Assembly (NCBI RefSeq): GCF_001423485.1
Contig: NZ_LMOD01000005.1
Span: 62,001-126,000 of the forward strand
Source of the DNA: Microbacterium sp. Leaf320
GTDB taxonomy: Bacteria; Actinomycetota; Actinomycetes; Actinomycetales; Microbacteriaceae
Reading direction: 5' to 3'
Length of the DNA: 64,000 bases
A program made the translations under genes and the position numbers. Numbering within the stretch: position 1 is the first letter of the stretch; each line of letters starts with the position of its first letter. Shown here piece after piece: positions 35,939-44,309 of the stretch. The notes under the pieces are model-generated. The model was not told where the DNA came from. It ran no database searches and worked only from the letters and a program-made list of their open reading frames with translations.

Positions 35939-36742
35939 TCAGTTGGACTTCGCCGTGATCCACACGGTGATGGCGACGAGCGCGCCGATCCCGAAGATCC
36001 AGACGAACAGGCCCTCGGAGACGGGACCCAGCGAACCGAGCGAGAATCCGCCGATCTGCACGGACTGCTGCTGGTAGAGCAGAGCCGAGATGATGTCGCG
36101 CTTGTCTTCGTCCGACAGGTTCATGTCGCCGAAGACGGGCATGTTCTGGGGGCCGGTGACCATGGCCGCGTACATGTGCAGTGCGCTGGTCTCGGTCAGG
36201 GCAGGGGCGTACTTGCCCTCGGTGAGTGCACCACCGGCTGCTGCCACGTTGTGGCACATGGCGCAGTTGACGCGGAACAGCTCGGCGCCGTTCGCGACGT
36301 CGCCGCCTCCGTCGAGGATGTGCTCTTCGGGGAAGGTCGGGCCGGGAGCGGACTCCTGCACGAACGACGAGATCGCCAGGATCTGGTCCTCCGTGAACTG
36401 CGGCGTCTTCTGCGGAGCCTGCGGTCCCTGCATCTGCAGAGGCATGCGTCCGGTGGACAGCTGGAACTCGGTCGCGAGCTCGCCCACACCGTAGAGGCTG
36501 GGTCCGTTCGGGGTGCCCTGCAGGTCGAGGCCGTGGCAGGTGGCGCAGTTCGCCGTGAACAGCTTCTCTCCGTCTTCGACGGTGAGGGTGCTCTCAGCGG
36601 TGGTCTGCGTGTCGGTCGCAGCGAAGGCTGCGGATGTTCCGGCGTACACGGCGCCGGTGATCATGAGGCCTGCTCCGATGAGTGCCACCGCAGCCAGGGG
36701 ACTGCGACGGCCGTTCGAACGGCGCTTCTTCTCTCGTGCCAT
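35939..36742 (-). CDS. qcrC: Diheme cytochrome c subunit of the bc1 complex
   Basis: Membrane-anchored cytochrome cc (267 aa) that carries electrons directly from the bc1 part to CtaC. The two heme c sites are CATCHG (Cys66, Cys69) and CAMCHN (Cys160, Cys163). A hydrophobic N-terminal segment and a C-terminal membrane helix (GLFVWIFGIGALVAITVWIT) bracket the domain. This fused diheme form replaces a soluble cytochrome c in actinobacteria. It follows ctaE by 20 bases. Confidence 0.95.
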   Translation of the reverse strand: MAREKKRRSNGRRSPLAAVALIGAGLMITGAVYAGTSAAFAATDTQTTAESTLTVEDGEKLFTANCATCHGLDLQGTPNGPSLYGVGELATEFQLSTGRMPLQMQGPQAPQKTPQFTEDQILAISSFVQESAPGPTFPEEHILDGGGDVANGAELFRVNCAMCHNVAAAGGALTEGKYAPALTETSALHMYAAMVTGPQNMPVFGDMNLSDEDKRDIISALLYQQQSVQIGGFSLGSLGPVSEGLFVWIFGIGALVAITVWITAKSN

Positions 36743-36762
36743 CTCGGGGATCAGCTCCGCTC

Positions 36763-37416
36763 TTATTTCAGGAAGTAGATAACGACGAACAGCACGATCC
36801 AGACGACGTCGACGAAGTGCCAGTAGTAGGACACCACGATCGAGGACGTCGCCTCTTTGTGCCGGAAATTCTTGACGGCGTATGCGCGGCCGATGACGAG
36901 GAGGAACGCGATGAGACCGCCGGTGACGTGCAGTGCGTGGAAGCCGGTCGTCAGGTAGAACGCGGATGCGTAGGAGTCGGCGTTGATCGGCATGCCCTCA
37001 GCGACGAGCTGTGCGTACTCCCACACCTGGCCGGACACGAAGATCGCGCCGAGTGCGAAGGTGAGGAAGAACCACTCGACCATGCCCCACCCGAAGAGGC
37101 GACGACGGCCGGCGAGGTTCTTCTGCCCCTTGGCGATGCGGTACGGCTGGAGGTCCTCTGCCGCGAACACGCCCATCTGGCACGTGAAGGAGGAGAACAC
37201 CAGGATCGCCGTGTTGACGAACGCGAACGGGACGTTCAGCAGTTCGGTTCGGTCGGCCCAGAGCTCCGGTGAGGTGCTGCGGAGAGTGAAGTAGATCGCG
37301 AAGAGTCCCGCGAAGAACATCACCTCGCTGCCGAGCCACACAATGGTGCCGACAGCTACCGGGTTGGGGCGCTTGATCGTTCTTGCCGCCGGGGCATACG
37401 TCGCTGAGGTCGTCAC
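36763..37416 (-). CDS. ctaE: Cytochrome c oxidase subunit III
   Basis: Subunit III of the aa3 oxidase (217 aa), with five hydrophobic segments. [19 protein letters not shown] near the C terminus and [17 protein letters not shown] are family landmarks. I chose GTG 37416 because a CATAAT box ends 6 nt before it and the protein then starts [11 protein letters not shown]; upstream residues look non-conserved. It leads the ctaE-qcrCAB operon, divergent from trpD. This arrangement is conserved across actinobacteria, including mycobacteria. Confidence 0.93.
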   Translation of the reverse strand: MTTSATYAPAARTIKRPNPVAVGTIVWLGSEVMFFAGLFAIYFTLRSTSPELWADRTELLNVPFAFVNTAILVFSSFTCQMGVFAAEDLQPYRIAKGQKNLAGRRRLFGWGMVEWFFLTFALGAIFVSGQVWEYAQLVAEGMPINADSYASAFYLTTGFHALHVTGGLIAFLLVIGRAYAVKNFRHKEATSSIVVSYYWHFVDVVWIVLFVVIYFLK

Positions 37417-37422
37417 CCTTCC

Positions 37423-37428
37423 ATTATG
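37423..37428 (-). promoter_or_regulatory. -10 box of a probable leaderless ctaE-qcrCAB promoter
   Basis: On the minus strand CATAAT ends 6 nt before the ctaE GTG. It is one base from the consensus TATAAT. Confidence 0.5.
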
Positions 37429-37483
37429 GCCGATCCTCGGGCGTGATTCTCGCACCGGGGGACCCCGATTCGCTGTCATGCGA

Positions 37484-37499
37484 CTTAGGTAACCCTAAG
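37484..37499. promoter_or_regulatory. 16-bp inverted repeat in the ctaE-trpD gap, possible regulator site
   Basis: CTTAGG-TAAC-CCTAAG is a perfect 6-4-6 inverted repeat, upstream of the ctaE promoter and about 100 bases before the trpD promoter. Part of it resembles a DtxR/IdeR iron box, with 14 of 19 positions matching when aligned to the consensus TTAGGTTAGGCTAACCTAA (counting G or C at the centre). The regulator is not known. Confidence 0.45.
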
Positions 37500-37595
37500 A
37501 AAACACTGCGAATCCTCGGTGAATCCGCGGGAAACAGGGGGTGCCGTGGGCGGAGGTGCCCGCGCGGAAGAGTCTGCACGTTTTCCCGACGCCGA

Positions 37596-37601
37596 TAGGA
37601 T
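37596..37601 (+). promoter_or_regulatory. -10 box of a probable leaderless trpD promoter
   Basis: TAGGAT ends 7 nt before the trpD ATG, the same box and spacing as before nrdR. Confidence 0.6.
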
Positions 37602-37608
37602 CGCACAC

Positions 37609-38673
37609 ATGGCTGATTCCCTGACCTGGTCCGACGTGCTCACCACTCTTCTGGAGCGCCGGGACCTCAGCGTCTGGGAGTCCACGTGGGCCATGCGTCA
37701 GATCATGCGCGGCGATGTGACCGAGGCGCAGCTCGCGGGCTTCCTCGTCGCTCTGCGAGCGAAGGGGGAGACGATCGACGAGATCGTCGGATTCCGTGAC
37801 GCGATCCTCGAGGCGGCGGTTCCGCTTCCCGTGTCGCCGAACGTGCTCGACATCGTCGGCACCGGTGGCGATCGGGTGGGCACGGTCAATGTCTCGACGA
37901 CCGCAGCGGTCATCATCGGCGCCACCGGGGTTCCCGTCGTGAAGCATGGCAATCGGGCTGCGAGTTCTGCCTCCGGATCGTCGGACGTGCTGAGCGCGCT
38001 GGGACTCGAGCTCACCCTCGACCCTGCAGCGGTGTCGTCGATCCTCGATCGCACGGGCATCACCTTCGCGTGGGCCGGCGCCTTCCACCCCGGCTTCAAG
38101 CACGCGGGCGCCGTTCGCGCAGAGCTCGGGGTGCCGACCGTGTTCAACATGCTGGGCCCGCTGTGCAATCCCGCCCGAGCCGAGGCCAACGCCGTCGGCG
38201 TGGCGCAGCTCGAGCGCGTCCCGCTCATCACCGGAGTGTTCCGCACCCGCGGTGCGACAGCGCTGGTGTTCCGCGGTGACGACGGCCTGGACGAGCTCAC
38301 CACGACGGGTCACAGCCGCATCTGGGAAGTGACTCGCGGTGACATCCATGAGCACGACCTCGATCCGCGTGACCTCGGCATCCCCGTCGCCGACCTCGCC
38401 GACCTGATCGGCGGCACCCCCGACCACAATGCGGCAGTGCTCCGTCGCACTCTCGACGGTGAGAAGGGCGCAGTTCGCGACATCGTGCTGCTGAACGCCG
38501 CGGCAGGGATCGTCGCGTTCGAGCTGTCGCAGGATGCCACGCAGGTGCAGCGTCCGATCCTGGAGCGACTGCGCGAGGGATACGAGCGAGCGGCGACCGC
38601 GGTGGACGACGGCCGAGCGATCGCGAAGCTCGACGAGTGGATCAGCGTGAGCCGAGAGCTCGCCTCCGCGTAG
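37609..38673 (+). CDS. trpD: Anthranilate phosphoribosyltransferase
   Basis: Enzyme of 354 aa in tryptophan synthesis that joins anthranilate to PRPP. The PRPP loop is VGTGGDRVGTVNVSTTAA (about residues 83-100), followed by KHGNRAASSASGSSDVLSAL and FNMLGPLCNPARAEAN. ATG 37609 is supported by a TAGGAT box 7 nt upstream and by the start of homology at MADSLTW. It is separate from other trp genes. Its position next to ctaE-qcrCAB is conserved in actinobacteria. The PHP-domain gene follows 9 bases after the stop. Confidence 0.95.
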   Translation: MADSLTWSDVLTTLLERRDLSVWESTWAMRQIMRGDVTEAQLAGFLVALRAKGETIDEIVGFRDAILEAAVPLPVSPNVLDIVGTGGDRVGTVNVSTTAAVIIGATGVPVVKHGNRAASSASGSSDVLSALGLELTLDPAAVSSILDRTGITFAWAGAFHPGFKHAGAVRAELGVPTVFNMLGPLCNPARAEANAVGVAQLERVPLITGVFRTRGATALVFRGDDGLDELTTTGHSRIWEVTRGDIHEHDLDPRDLGIPVADLADLIGGTPDHNAAVLRRTLDGEKGAVRDIVLLNAAAGIVAFELSQDATQVQRPILERLREGYERAATAVDDGRAIAKLDEWISVSRELASA

Positions 38674-38682
38674 GGGAGAGAC

Positions 38683-39669
38683 ATGGATCCCGTCGCCGCC
38701 CTGCTCGAGATCGCTTCTCTGCTGGAGCGCGAACGGGCCTCGCGCTACCGGGCGAAGGCGTTCCGCCAGGCGGCGGCGGCTCTGCAGCAGCTGTCGGCGG
38801 ATGTCCGTGAGGACCCCACTCGGTTGCGTGCCGCCAAAGGAATAGGGGAGTCGACCTTCGGTGTCATCCGGCAGGCGCAGGCCGGGGAGGTTCCGGACTA
38901 TCTCGTCGAGCTTCGCGGAGAAGTCGAGCCGGAGAAGGTCTCGCAGTTGCGGGGCAGGCTTCGTGGAGATCTGCACGCCCACACGGATTGGTCCGACGGC
39001 ACCACGCCCATTCCCGTCATGGCGGCGGCGGCGAGGGCGCTGGGGCACGAGTATCAGGCGATCACCGATCATTCCCCGCGTCTGCGGGTGGCCCGCGGAC
39101 TCTCTGCCGAGAGGCTCCGCGAGCAGATCCCGCTCGTGCGGGCGGAGTCAGGAGACGGATTCACGCTGCTTGCGGGTATCGAGGTCGACATCCTCGAGGA
39201 CGGCTCCCTCGACCAGGAGGACTCGCTGCTCGGCGATCTCGACATCGTCGTGGCATCCGTCCATTCGAAACTGCGCATGGAGGCGAGGCCCATGACGGCG
39301 CGGATGATCGCTGCCGTGTCGGCTTCGCGAGTGAACGTGCTCGGCCATTGCACCGGACGCCTCGTGCAGGGGGAGCGAGGCACGCGGCCCGAGTCGCAGT
39401 TCGATGCCCGCGCCGTCTTCGCGGCCTGCGCCGAGAACGGCGTCGCGGTCGAGATCAATTCGCGGCCGGAGCGTCAGGACCCGCCTGACGAGCTGATCGC
39501 GATCGCCCTCGACGCAGGATGCCTCTTCTCGATCGACTCGGACGCGCACGCGCCGGGTCAGCTCTCGTTGCTCGATCGCGGCGCGGAGCGCGCGGAACGG
39601 GCGGGAGTGCCCGCATCCCGCATCATCACGACCTGGGGTCTCGATCGTCTGCTCGCCTGGGCGAAGTGA
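38683..39669 (+). CDS. PHP-domain phosphoesterase with N-terminal helix-hairpin-helix-like region
   Basis: Protein of 328 aa. The first 90 residues form a helical segment resembling the 8-kDa/HhH domain of X-family polymerases (KAFRQAAAALQQL, AAKGIGESTFGVI). From about residue 93 a PHP domain carries metal ligands in DLHAHTDWSDG, AITDHSPR, EVDIL, SVHSKLR, LGHCTGR and IDSDAHA. This resembles the C-terminal part of bacterial PolX without the polymerase. It probably hydrolyses a phosphoester, perhaps on DNA. The GGGGAGAG ribosome site lies 5 nt upstream. It converges with the exonuclease gene, with one base between stops. Confidence 0.85.
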   Translation: MDPVAALLEIASLLERERASRYRAKAFRQAAAALQQLSADVREDPTRLRAAKGIGESTFGVIRQAQAGEVPDYLVELRGEVEPEKVSQLRGRLRGDLHAHTDWSDGTTPIPVMAAAARALGHEYQAITDHSPRLRVARGLSAERLREQIPLVRAESGDGFTLLAGIEVDILEDGSLDQEDSLLGDLDIVVASVHSKLRMEARPMTARMIAAVSASRVNVLGHCTGRLVQGERGTRPESQFDARAVFAACAENGVAVEINSRPERQDPPDELIAIALDAGCLFSIDSDAHAPGQLSLLDRGAERAERAGVPASRIITTWGLDRLLAWAK

Positions 39670-39670
39670 C

Positions 39671-40606
39671 TCAGCCCTCGACGGTCGCCACGGCTGCGAC
39701 GGCGCGGGCCATCGACGATCCGAGGTTCCACTTCTCCGCGAGCGCCGTCGCGGCATCCGCCTCGGCCGGGTCGAGCGGCCGCAGGGCCTCGGTCGGCGCC
39801 GCGATGTCGAGATCGGGTGCCACGGCGACGACCGTCGGCGCGACGTCGAGGTAGTCGGACGCGGCGAGGATCTTCGCTCGAACCCCGGCGCTCATCCCTT
39901 CACCGGCTTCTGCTGCCGCGCGGATCCCGACGAGATCGCCGTGCGACTGCAGCAGGGTCGCGGCGGTCTTCTCGCCGACCCCGGCGACGCCGGGCAGCCC
40001 GTCGGACGCGTCGCCGCGCATCGTGGCGAAGTCGGCATACTGACCGGGGAGCACGCCGTACTTGGCCACGACCACGGCATCCGTCACGATCTCGAGATTG
40101 CTCATGCCGCGTGCCGTATAGACGACGCGCACGTCTCTCGCGTCATCGACGAGCTGGAACAGGTCGCGGTCGCCCGTGACGATGTCGACGGGCATCGTCG
40201 AGTGTGTGGCGAGGGTGCCGATGACGTCGTCCGCCTCGTGTTCGGCGACACCGATGATAGGGATGCCGAGGAGGCCGAGCGTCTGACGGATCAGCGGGAT
40301 CTGCGCCTCGAGCGGATCGGGGACCTCTTCGACGTCGGGGCCCGCCGCCACCACCTCGACGACTCGGTGCGACTTGTAGCTCGGGATCAGATCGACCCTC
40401 CACTGCGGCCGCCAGTCGTCATCCCAGCAGGCGACCACGTGCGTCGGCTCGTAGAGCGTGATGAGCTTCGCGATGATGTCGAGCAGGCCGCGAGCCGCGT
40501 TGATCGGGGAGCCGTCCGGCGCCGTCACCTTGTCGGGAACGCCGTAGAAGGCGCGGAAGTAGAGACTGGCGGTGTCGAGCAGGAGCAGCTTGTCGGCGCG
40601 TGGCAT
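39671..40606 (-). CDS. Stand-alone 5'-3' exonuclease (PolA N-domain-like)
   Basis: Flap-type nuclease (311 aa) related to the N-terminal domain of DNA polymerase I. Metal-binding carboxylates lie in LLLDTASLYFRAFYG, EHEADDVIGTLA and VTGDRDLFQLV. The helix-3-turn-helix DNA-binding motif is DGLPGVAGVGEKTAATLL. No polymerase domain follows, so it resembles the separate exonucleases seen in mycobacteria. It sits next to rpsA, where many actinobacteria have polA. A CAGACT box lies 6 nt before the ATG on the minus strand. Confidence 0.92.
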   Translation of the reverse strand: MPRADKLLLLDTASLYFRAFYGVPDKVTAPDGSPINAARGLLDIIAKLITLYEPTHVVACWDDDWRPQWRVDLIPSYKSHRVVEVVAAGPDVEEVPDPLEAQIPLIRQTLGLLGIPIIGVAEHEADDVIGTLATHSTMPVDIVTGDRDLFQLVDDARDVRVVYTARGMSNLEIVTDAVVVAKYGVLPGQYADFATMRGDASDGLPGVAGVGEKTAATLLQSHGDLVGIRAAAEAGEGMSAGVRAKILAASDYLDVAPTVVAVAPDLDIAAPTEALRPLDPAEADAATALAEKWNLGSSMARAVAAVATVEG

Positions 40607-40612
40607 GTCGAC

Positions 40613-40618
40613 AGTCTG
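40613..40618 (-). promoter_or_regulatory. Possible -10 box of a leaderless exonuclease promoter
   Basis: On the minus strand CAGACT ends 6 nt before the ATG. It differs from TAGACT at the first base, so support is weaker. Confidence 0.35.
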
Positions 40619-40672
40619 TCAGCGCGCAGGCCGCGCGTGGTATCTCATCCTTCGCGCGGCCCCGAGATCTGA

Positions 40673-40678
40673 TAGCCT
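40673..40678 (+). promoter_or_regulatory. Candidate -10 box for rpsA
   Basis: TAGCCT lies 132 nt before the rpsA ATG, giving a leader of about 125 nt. The region holds GC-rich inverted sequences (for example CGGCCGTGCGCGGCCGG near 40752-40768) that could fold. Confidence 0.4.
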
Positions 40679-40810
40679 TGATTGTCACTCGTGGCGTGCC
40701 TACGCATGCCTGGGTGGCAGAAACCAAATCAATCGCTGCAGAGCTCGTGATCGGCCGTGCGCGGCCGGAGCTTTCAGCCCGAGTCTCCATTCACAAGGAC
40801 AACCCACTAC

Positions 40811-42265
40811 ATGACTACCGCAACGACCGCCCCGGCCACCAAGCAGGTCGCCATCAACGACATCGGATCTGCTGAGGACTTCCTGGCCGCGGTCGAGAAG
40901 ACCCTGAAGTTCTTCAACGACGGCGACATCATCGAAGGCACGATCGTCAAGATCGACCGCGATGAGGTCCTCCTCGATGTCGGATACAAGACCGAGGGTG
41001 TCATCCCCTCGCGCGAGCTCTCGATCAAGCACGACGTCGACCCCAACGAGGTCGTCAAGGTCGGCGACGAGGTCGAGGCCCTGGTTCTCCAGAAGGAGGA
41101 CAAGGAAGGCCGTCTGATCCTCTCCAAGAAGCGCGCTCAGTACGAGCGTGCCTGGGGAGACGTCGAGAAGATCAAGGAGAACGACGGCGTCGTCACCGGT
41201 ACGGTCATCGAGGTCGTCAAGGGTGGACTCATCGTCGACATCGGCCTCCGTGGCTTCCTCCCGGCCTCGCTCATCGAGCTGCGCCGCGTCCGCGACCTCA
41301 CGCCGTACCTCGGCCAGGAGATCGAGGCCAAGATCCTCGAGCTCGACAAGAACCGCAACAACGTCGTGCTCAGCCGCCGTGCGCTGCTCGAGCAGACGCA
41401 GTCGGAGTCGCGCACCACTTTCCTGAACAACCTGCACAAGGGTCAGGTCCGCAAGGGTGTCGTGTCGTCGATCGTCAACTTCGGTGCATTCGTCGACCTC
41501 GGCGGCGTGGACGGCCTCGTGCACGTCTCCGAGCTGTCCTGGAAGCACATCGAGCACGCCTCCGAGGTCGTCGAGGTGGGCCAGGAGGTCACCGTCGAGA
41601 TCCTCGAGGTCGACCTCGACCGCGAGCGCGTCTCCCTGTCGCTGAAGGCGACGCAGGAGGACCCGTGGCAGGTCTTCGCCCGCACCCACGCGATCGGTCA
41701 GGTCACGCCGGGTAAGGTCACCAAGCTCGTTCCGTTCGGTGCGTTCGTTCGCGTCGCAGACGGCATCGAGGGCCTCGTCCACATCTCCGAGCTCTCCAGC
41801 AAGCACGTCGAGCTGGCCGAGCAGGTCGTGTCGGTCGGCGAAGAGGTCTTCGTCAAGGTCATCGACATCGACCTCGAGCGTCGCCGCATCTCGCTCTCGC
41901 TCAAGCAGGCGAACGAGGCCGTCGACGTCAACGGCACCGAGTTCGACCCGGCGCTCTACGGCATGCTCGCCGAGTACGACGAGGCCGGCGAGTACAAGTA
42001 CCCGGAGGGCTTCGACCCCGAGACCGGTGCATGGAAGGAAGGCTTCGACACCCAGCGCGAGGCATGGGAGCAGGAGTACGCTGCAGCCCAGGCTCGTTGG
42101 GAGGCCCACAAGGCTCAGGTTGCCAAGGCAGCCGAGGCCGAGGCGGCCGCTGGCGACGACTTCGGTGGCCAGGTCTTCTCGAGCGAGGTCGCAGGCGCGG
42201 GCACGCTCGCTGACGACGAGGCTCTCGCGGCTCTCCGCGAGAAGCTCTCGGGCGGCAACGCTTAA
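40811..42265 (+). CDS. rpsA: 30S ribosomal protein S1
   Basis: RNA-binding ribosomal protein (484 aa) that helps mRNA attach to the small subunit. Four S1/OB repeats are visible, beginning near residues 35, 120, 208 and 293; the last two share FVDLGGVDGLVHVSELSWKH and FVRVADGIEGLVHISELSSKH-type segments. An acidic, Ala-rich tail follows from about residue 370. ATG 40811 has AAGGACAA upstream and gives the family-typical MTTATTAP start. It ends with a strong hairpin terminator. Confidence 0.95.
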   Translation: MTTATTAPATKQVAINDIGSAEDFLAAVEKTLKFFNDGDIIEGTIVKIDRDEVLLDVGYKTEGVIPSRELSIKHDVDPNEVVKVGDEVEALVLQKEDKEGRLILSKKRAQYERAWGDVEKIKENDGVVTGTVIEVVKGGLIVDIGLRGFLPASLIELRRVRDLTPYLGQEIEAKILELDKNRNNVVLSRRALLEQTQSESRTTFLNNLHKGQVRKGVVSSIVNFGAFVDLGGVDGLVHVSELSWKHIEHASEVVEVGQEVTVEILEVDLDRERVSLSLKATQEDPWQVFARTHAIGQVTPGKVTKLVPFGAFVRVADGIEGLVHISELSSKHVELAEQVVSVGEEVFVKVIDIDLERRRISLSLKQANEAVDVNGTEFDPALYGMLAEYDEAGEYKYPEGFDPETGAWKEGFDTQREAWEQEYAAAQARWEAHKAQVAKAAEAEAAAGDDFGGQVFSSEVAGAGTLADDEALAALREKLSGGNA

Positions 42266-42277
42266 GCATCACGCTCT

Positions 42278-42315
42278 GGAACGGGCCGTCATCCTTCGGG
42301 GTGGCGGCCCGTTCC
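42278..42315 (+). terminator. rpsA terminator hairpin
   Basis: GGAACGGGCCGTCATCC pairs with GGGTGGCGGCCCGTTCC around a TTCG loop, with two G-U pairs. It lies 12 bases after the rpsA stop. Confidence 0.8.
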
Positions 42316-42363
42316 GCGTATCCACCCGTGTCCGTGAGGCGTGCAGGGCTACGTGACCGATCA

Positions 42364-42384
42364 TTACGTCCGCATTCGTAACAT
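42364..42384 (+). promoter_or_regulatory. Promoter and possible operator of the sulfur/acetate operon
   Basis: TTACG (42364-42368) and CGTAA (42377-42381) form an inverted repeat with 8 bases between. It overlaps a TAACAT box (42379-42384) that could be the -10. A repressor bound here would block the promoter. The regulator is unknown. Confidence 0.4.
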
Positions 42385-42402
42385 TCCGGCGGGTTGGACA
42401 GC

Positions 42403-43266
42403 ATGGGGGGTATGACCTCCCTCCTCTCGGCGCCCTCCACGGCGCGCGGTGCGGCGAATGCCGGCACGGCGCAGCCGGTGCGCCTGCAGGGCGTGGAGCG
42501 GAGCTTCCCCCTCGCACGCGGTCGGCGTGACGTCCTCCGAGGTGTCGACGTCGAGGTCATCGCCGGTGAGATCGTCGCGATCGTCGGTCCTTCCGGATGC
42601 GGCAAGTCCACGCTCCTGCGTCTGGTCGGCGGGCTGGATGCGCCGACGAGCGGCCGCATCCTGCTCGATGACTCGGGCGTCGCCGACGTCGACGAGCGCA
42701 CCGCGATCGCCTTCCAGGAGCCTCGGCTCCTGCCATGGCGGACCATCGCGCAGAACGTCGAGCTCGGGCTTCCCCGCGGCACCGCACGACGCGAAGGGCG
42801 CGAGCGCGTGCGTGAGCTGCTCGAACTGGTCGGTCTCGAGCAGGCGGCAGACCAGCGCCCGCGTGAGGTGTCGGGTGGAATGGCGCAGCGCGCCTCACTC
42901 GCCCGCGCGCTCGCTCGCAACCCCGGCGTCCTGCTCCTCGACGAGCCTTTCGGCGCGCTCGACGCCCTCACGCGGCTGCGGATGCACGATCTCCTTCTGA
43001 AGATCCACGCCGCAGAGCCCACGACCGTCCTCCTCGTCACCCACGACGTCGAAGAGGCCCTCTACCTGGCCGACCGCGTGCTGCTGCTGCGCACGCTGGT
43101 CGGCGACGCCGAGACCGACGCGCCCTCCATCGCGCGCACGATCACGGTTCCAGGCATCCGCCCCCGCGACCGCGCCGATCGCGGCCTCGCCGACCTCCGT
43201 GCCGAGCTCCTCGAAGGACTCGGCGTCGACACCCACCACAGCACCGCCACCGAGGAGACCCGATGA
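42403..43266 (+). CDS. Sulfonate/nitrate-type ABC transporter ATPase
   Basis: Cytoplasmic ATPase (about 287 aa) of the SsuB/TauB/NrtD group. The Walker A is GPSGCGKSTLLRLVGG, the signature is VSGGMAQRASLARAL and Walker B is VLLLDEPFGALDALT, followed by the H-loop LVTHDVEEALYLADRV. The start is uncertain: ATG 42403 or ATG 42412 (or TTG 42394); I use 42403 for spacing from GGCGGG. It heads the operon and is followed by its lipoprotein, overlapping by 4 bases. The substrate could be an alkanesulfonate or other sulfur compound, judging from the downstream metY. Confidence 0.85.
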   Translation: MGGMTSLLSAPSTARGAANAGTAQPVRLQGVERSFPLARGRRDVLRGVDVEVIAGEIVAIVGPSGCGKSTLLRLVGGLDAPTSGRILLDDSGVADVDERTAIAFQEPRLLPWRTIAQNVELGLPRGTARREGRERVRELLELVGLEQAADQRPREVSGGMAQRASLARALARNPGVLLLDEPFGALDALTRLRMHDLLLKIHAAEPTTVLLVTHDVEEALYLADRVLLLRTLVGDAETDAPSIARTITVPGIRPRDRADRGLADLRAELLEGLGVDTHHSTATEETR

Positions 43267-44309
43267 GCACCATCACCCGCCGAATCATCCCCGCGATCGC
43301 GATCGCCGGGACGATGATGCTCGTCGCGTCCGGCTGCGTCGCCGGGGAGAACGCCACGGCCTCGGACACGTCGAACGACGATGCCGCCGCCACCGGCGAG
43401 TGGTCGTCGGACACGCTGTCGATCGACTTCGCCACCTACAACCCGTTGAGCCTCGTGATCCGCGACCAGGGAATCCTCGAGGACATCCTGGGCGACGACG
43501 TCGACGTCGAGTGGGTGCAGTCCGCCGGTTCCAACAAGGCGAACGAGCTGCTGCGCTCCGGGTCGATCGACGTGGGATCGACCGCGGGTTCCGCGGCGCT
43601 CCTCGCCCGTGCGAACGGTTCGCCGATCCAGGTCATCGACATCTTCTCGCAGCCCGAGTGGTCGGCGATCGTCGTCGGCCCCGACAGCGACATCACGTCG
43701 GTCGAGGACCTCGCGGGCAAGTCGGTCGCCGCCACGAAGGGCACGGACCCGTACTTCTTCCTGCTGCAGTCCCTCGAGGAGGCCGGCCTGTCGGTCGATG
43801 ACGTCGAGGTGCAGAACCTCCAGCACGCGGACGGGCGCGCAGCGCTCGACGGCGGGTCGGTCGACGCCTGGGCGGGCCTTGACCCGATCATGGCCGCGGC
43901 CGAGGTGGAGTCGGGCGATCAGCTCATCTACCGCAACGTCGACTTCAACACCTACGGATTCCTGAACGCCACCGAGGACTTCATCGAGAACCACTCGGAC
44001 CTCGCACAGGCGGTCGTCGACGCCTACGAGCAGGCGCGCGAATGGGCCCTCGAGAACCCCGACGAGACGGCCGCGCTGCTGGCCGAGGTCGCGGGCATCG
44101 ACATCGAGGTCGCGAAGACCGTCATCACCGAGCGATCGAACCTCGATGTGAGCGGCATCCCGGGAGATGACCAGGTCGCGGTGCTCGAGAAGATCGCTCC
44201 CGTGCTCGTCGACTCCGGTGATGTCCAGGGCGGCAAGGACTCGGTCGACAAGGCGCTGGACTCGATCGTGAACGCCACCTTCGCAGAGAAGGCGGTCGGG
44301 GGCGAGTGA
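43263..44309 (+). CDS. ABC transporter substrate-binding lipoprotein (SsuA/NrtA-like)
   Basis: Exported binding protein of 348 aa. The signal peptide ends in the lipobox LVASGC, with Cys25 as the lipid site. The mature domain follows the SsuA/TauA/NrtA pattern: FATYNPLSLVIRDQGIL, then WVQSAGSNKANELLRSGSID and VAATKGTDPYFFLLQSL. The bound substrate cannot be read. The ATG has GAGGAG upstream and overlaps the ATPase gene by 4 bases. No desulfonating monooxygenase gene accompanies it. Confidence 0.88.
   Translation: MSTITRRIIPAIAIAGTMMLVASGCVAGENATASDTSNDDAAATGEWSSDTLSIDFATYNPLSLVIRDQGILEDILGDDVDVEWVQSAGSNKANELLRSGSIDVGSTAGSAALLARANGSPIQVIDIFSQPEWSAIVVGPDSDITSVEDLAGKSVAATKGTDPYFFLLQSLEEAGLSVDDVEVQNLQHADGRAALDGGSVDAWAGLDPIMAAAEVESGDQLIYRNVDFNTYGFLNATEDFIENHSDLAQAVVDAYEQAREWALENPDETAALLAEVAGIDIEVAKTVITERSNLDVSGIPGDDQVAVLEKIAPVLVDSGDVQGGKDSVDKALDSIVNATFAEKAVGGE

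Noticed and set aside
42266-42402. SAM riboswitch upstream of the sulfur/acetate operon
   Set aside because: The gap is only 137 bases and is largely filled by the rpsA terminator. No riboswitch-like multi-stem pattern could be recognised.
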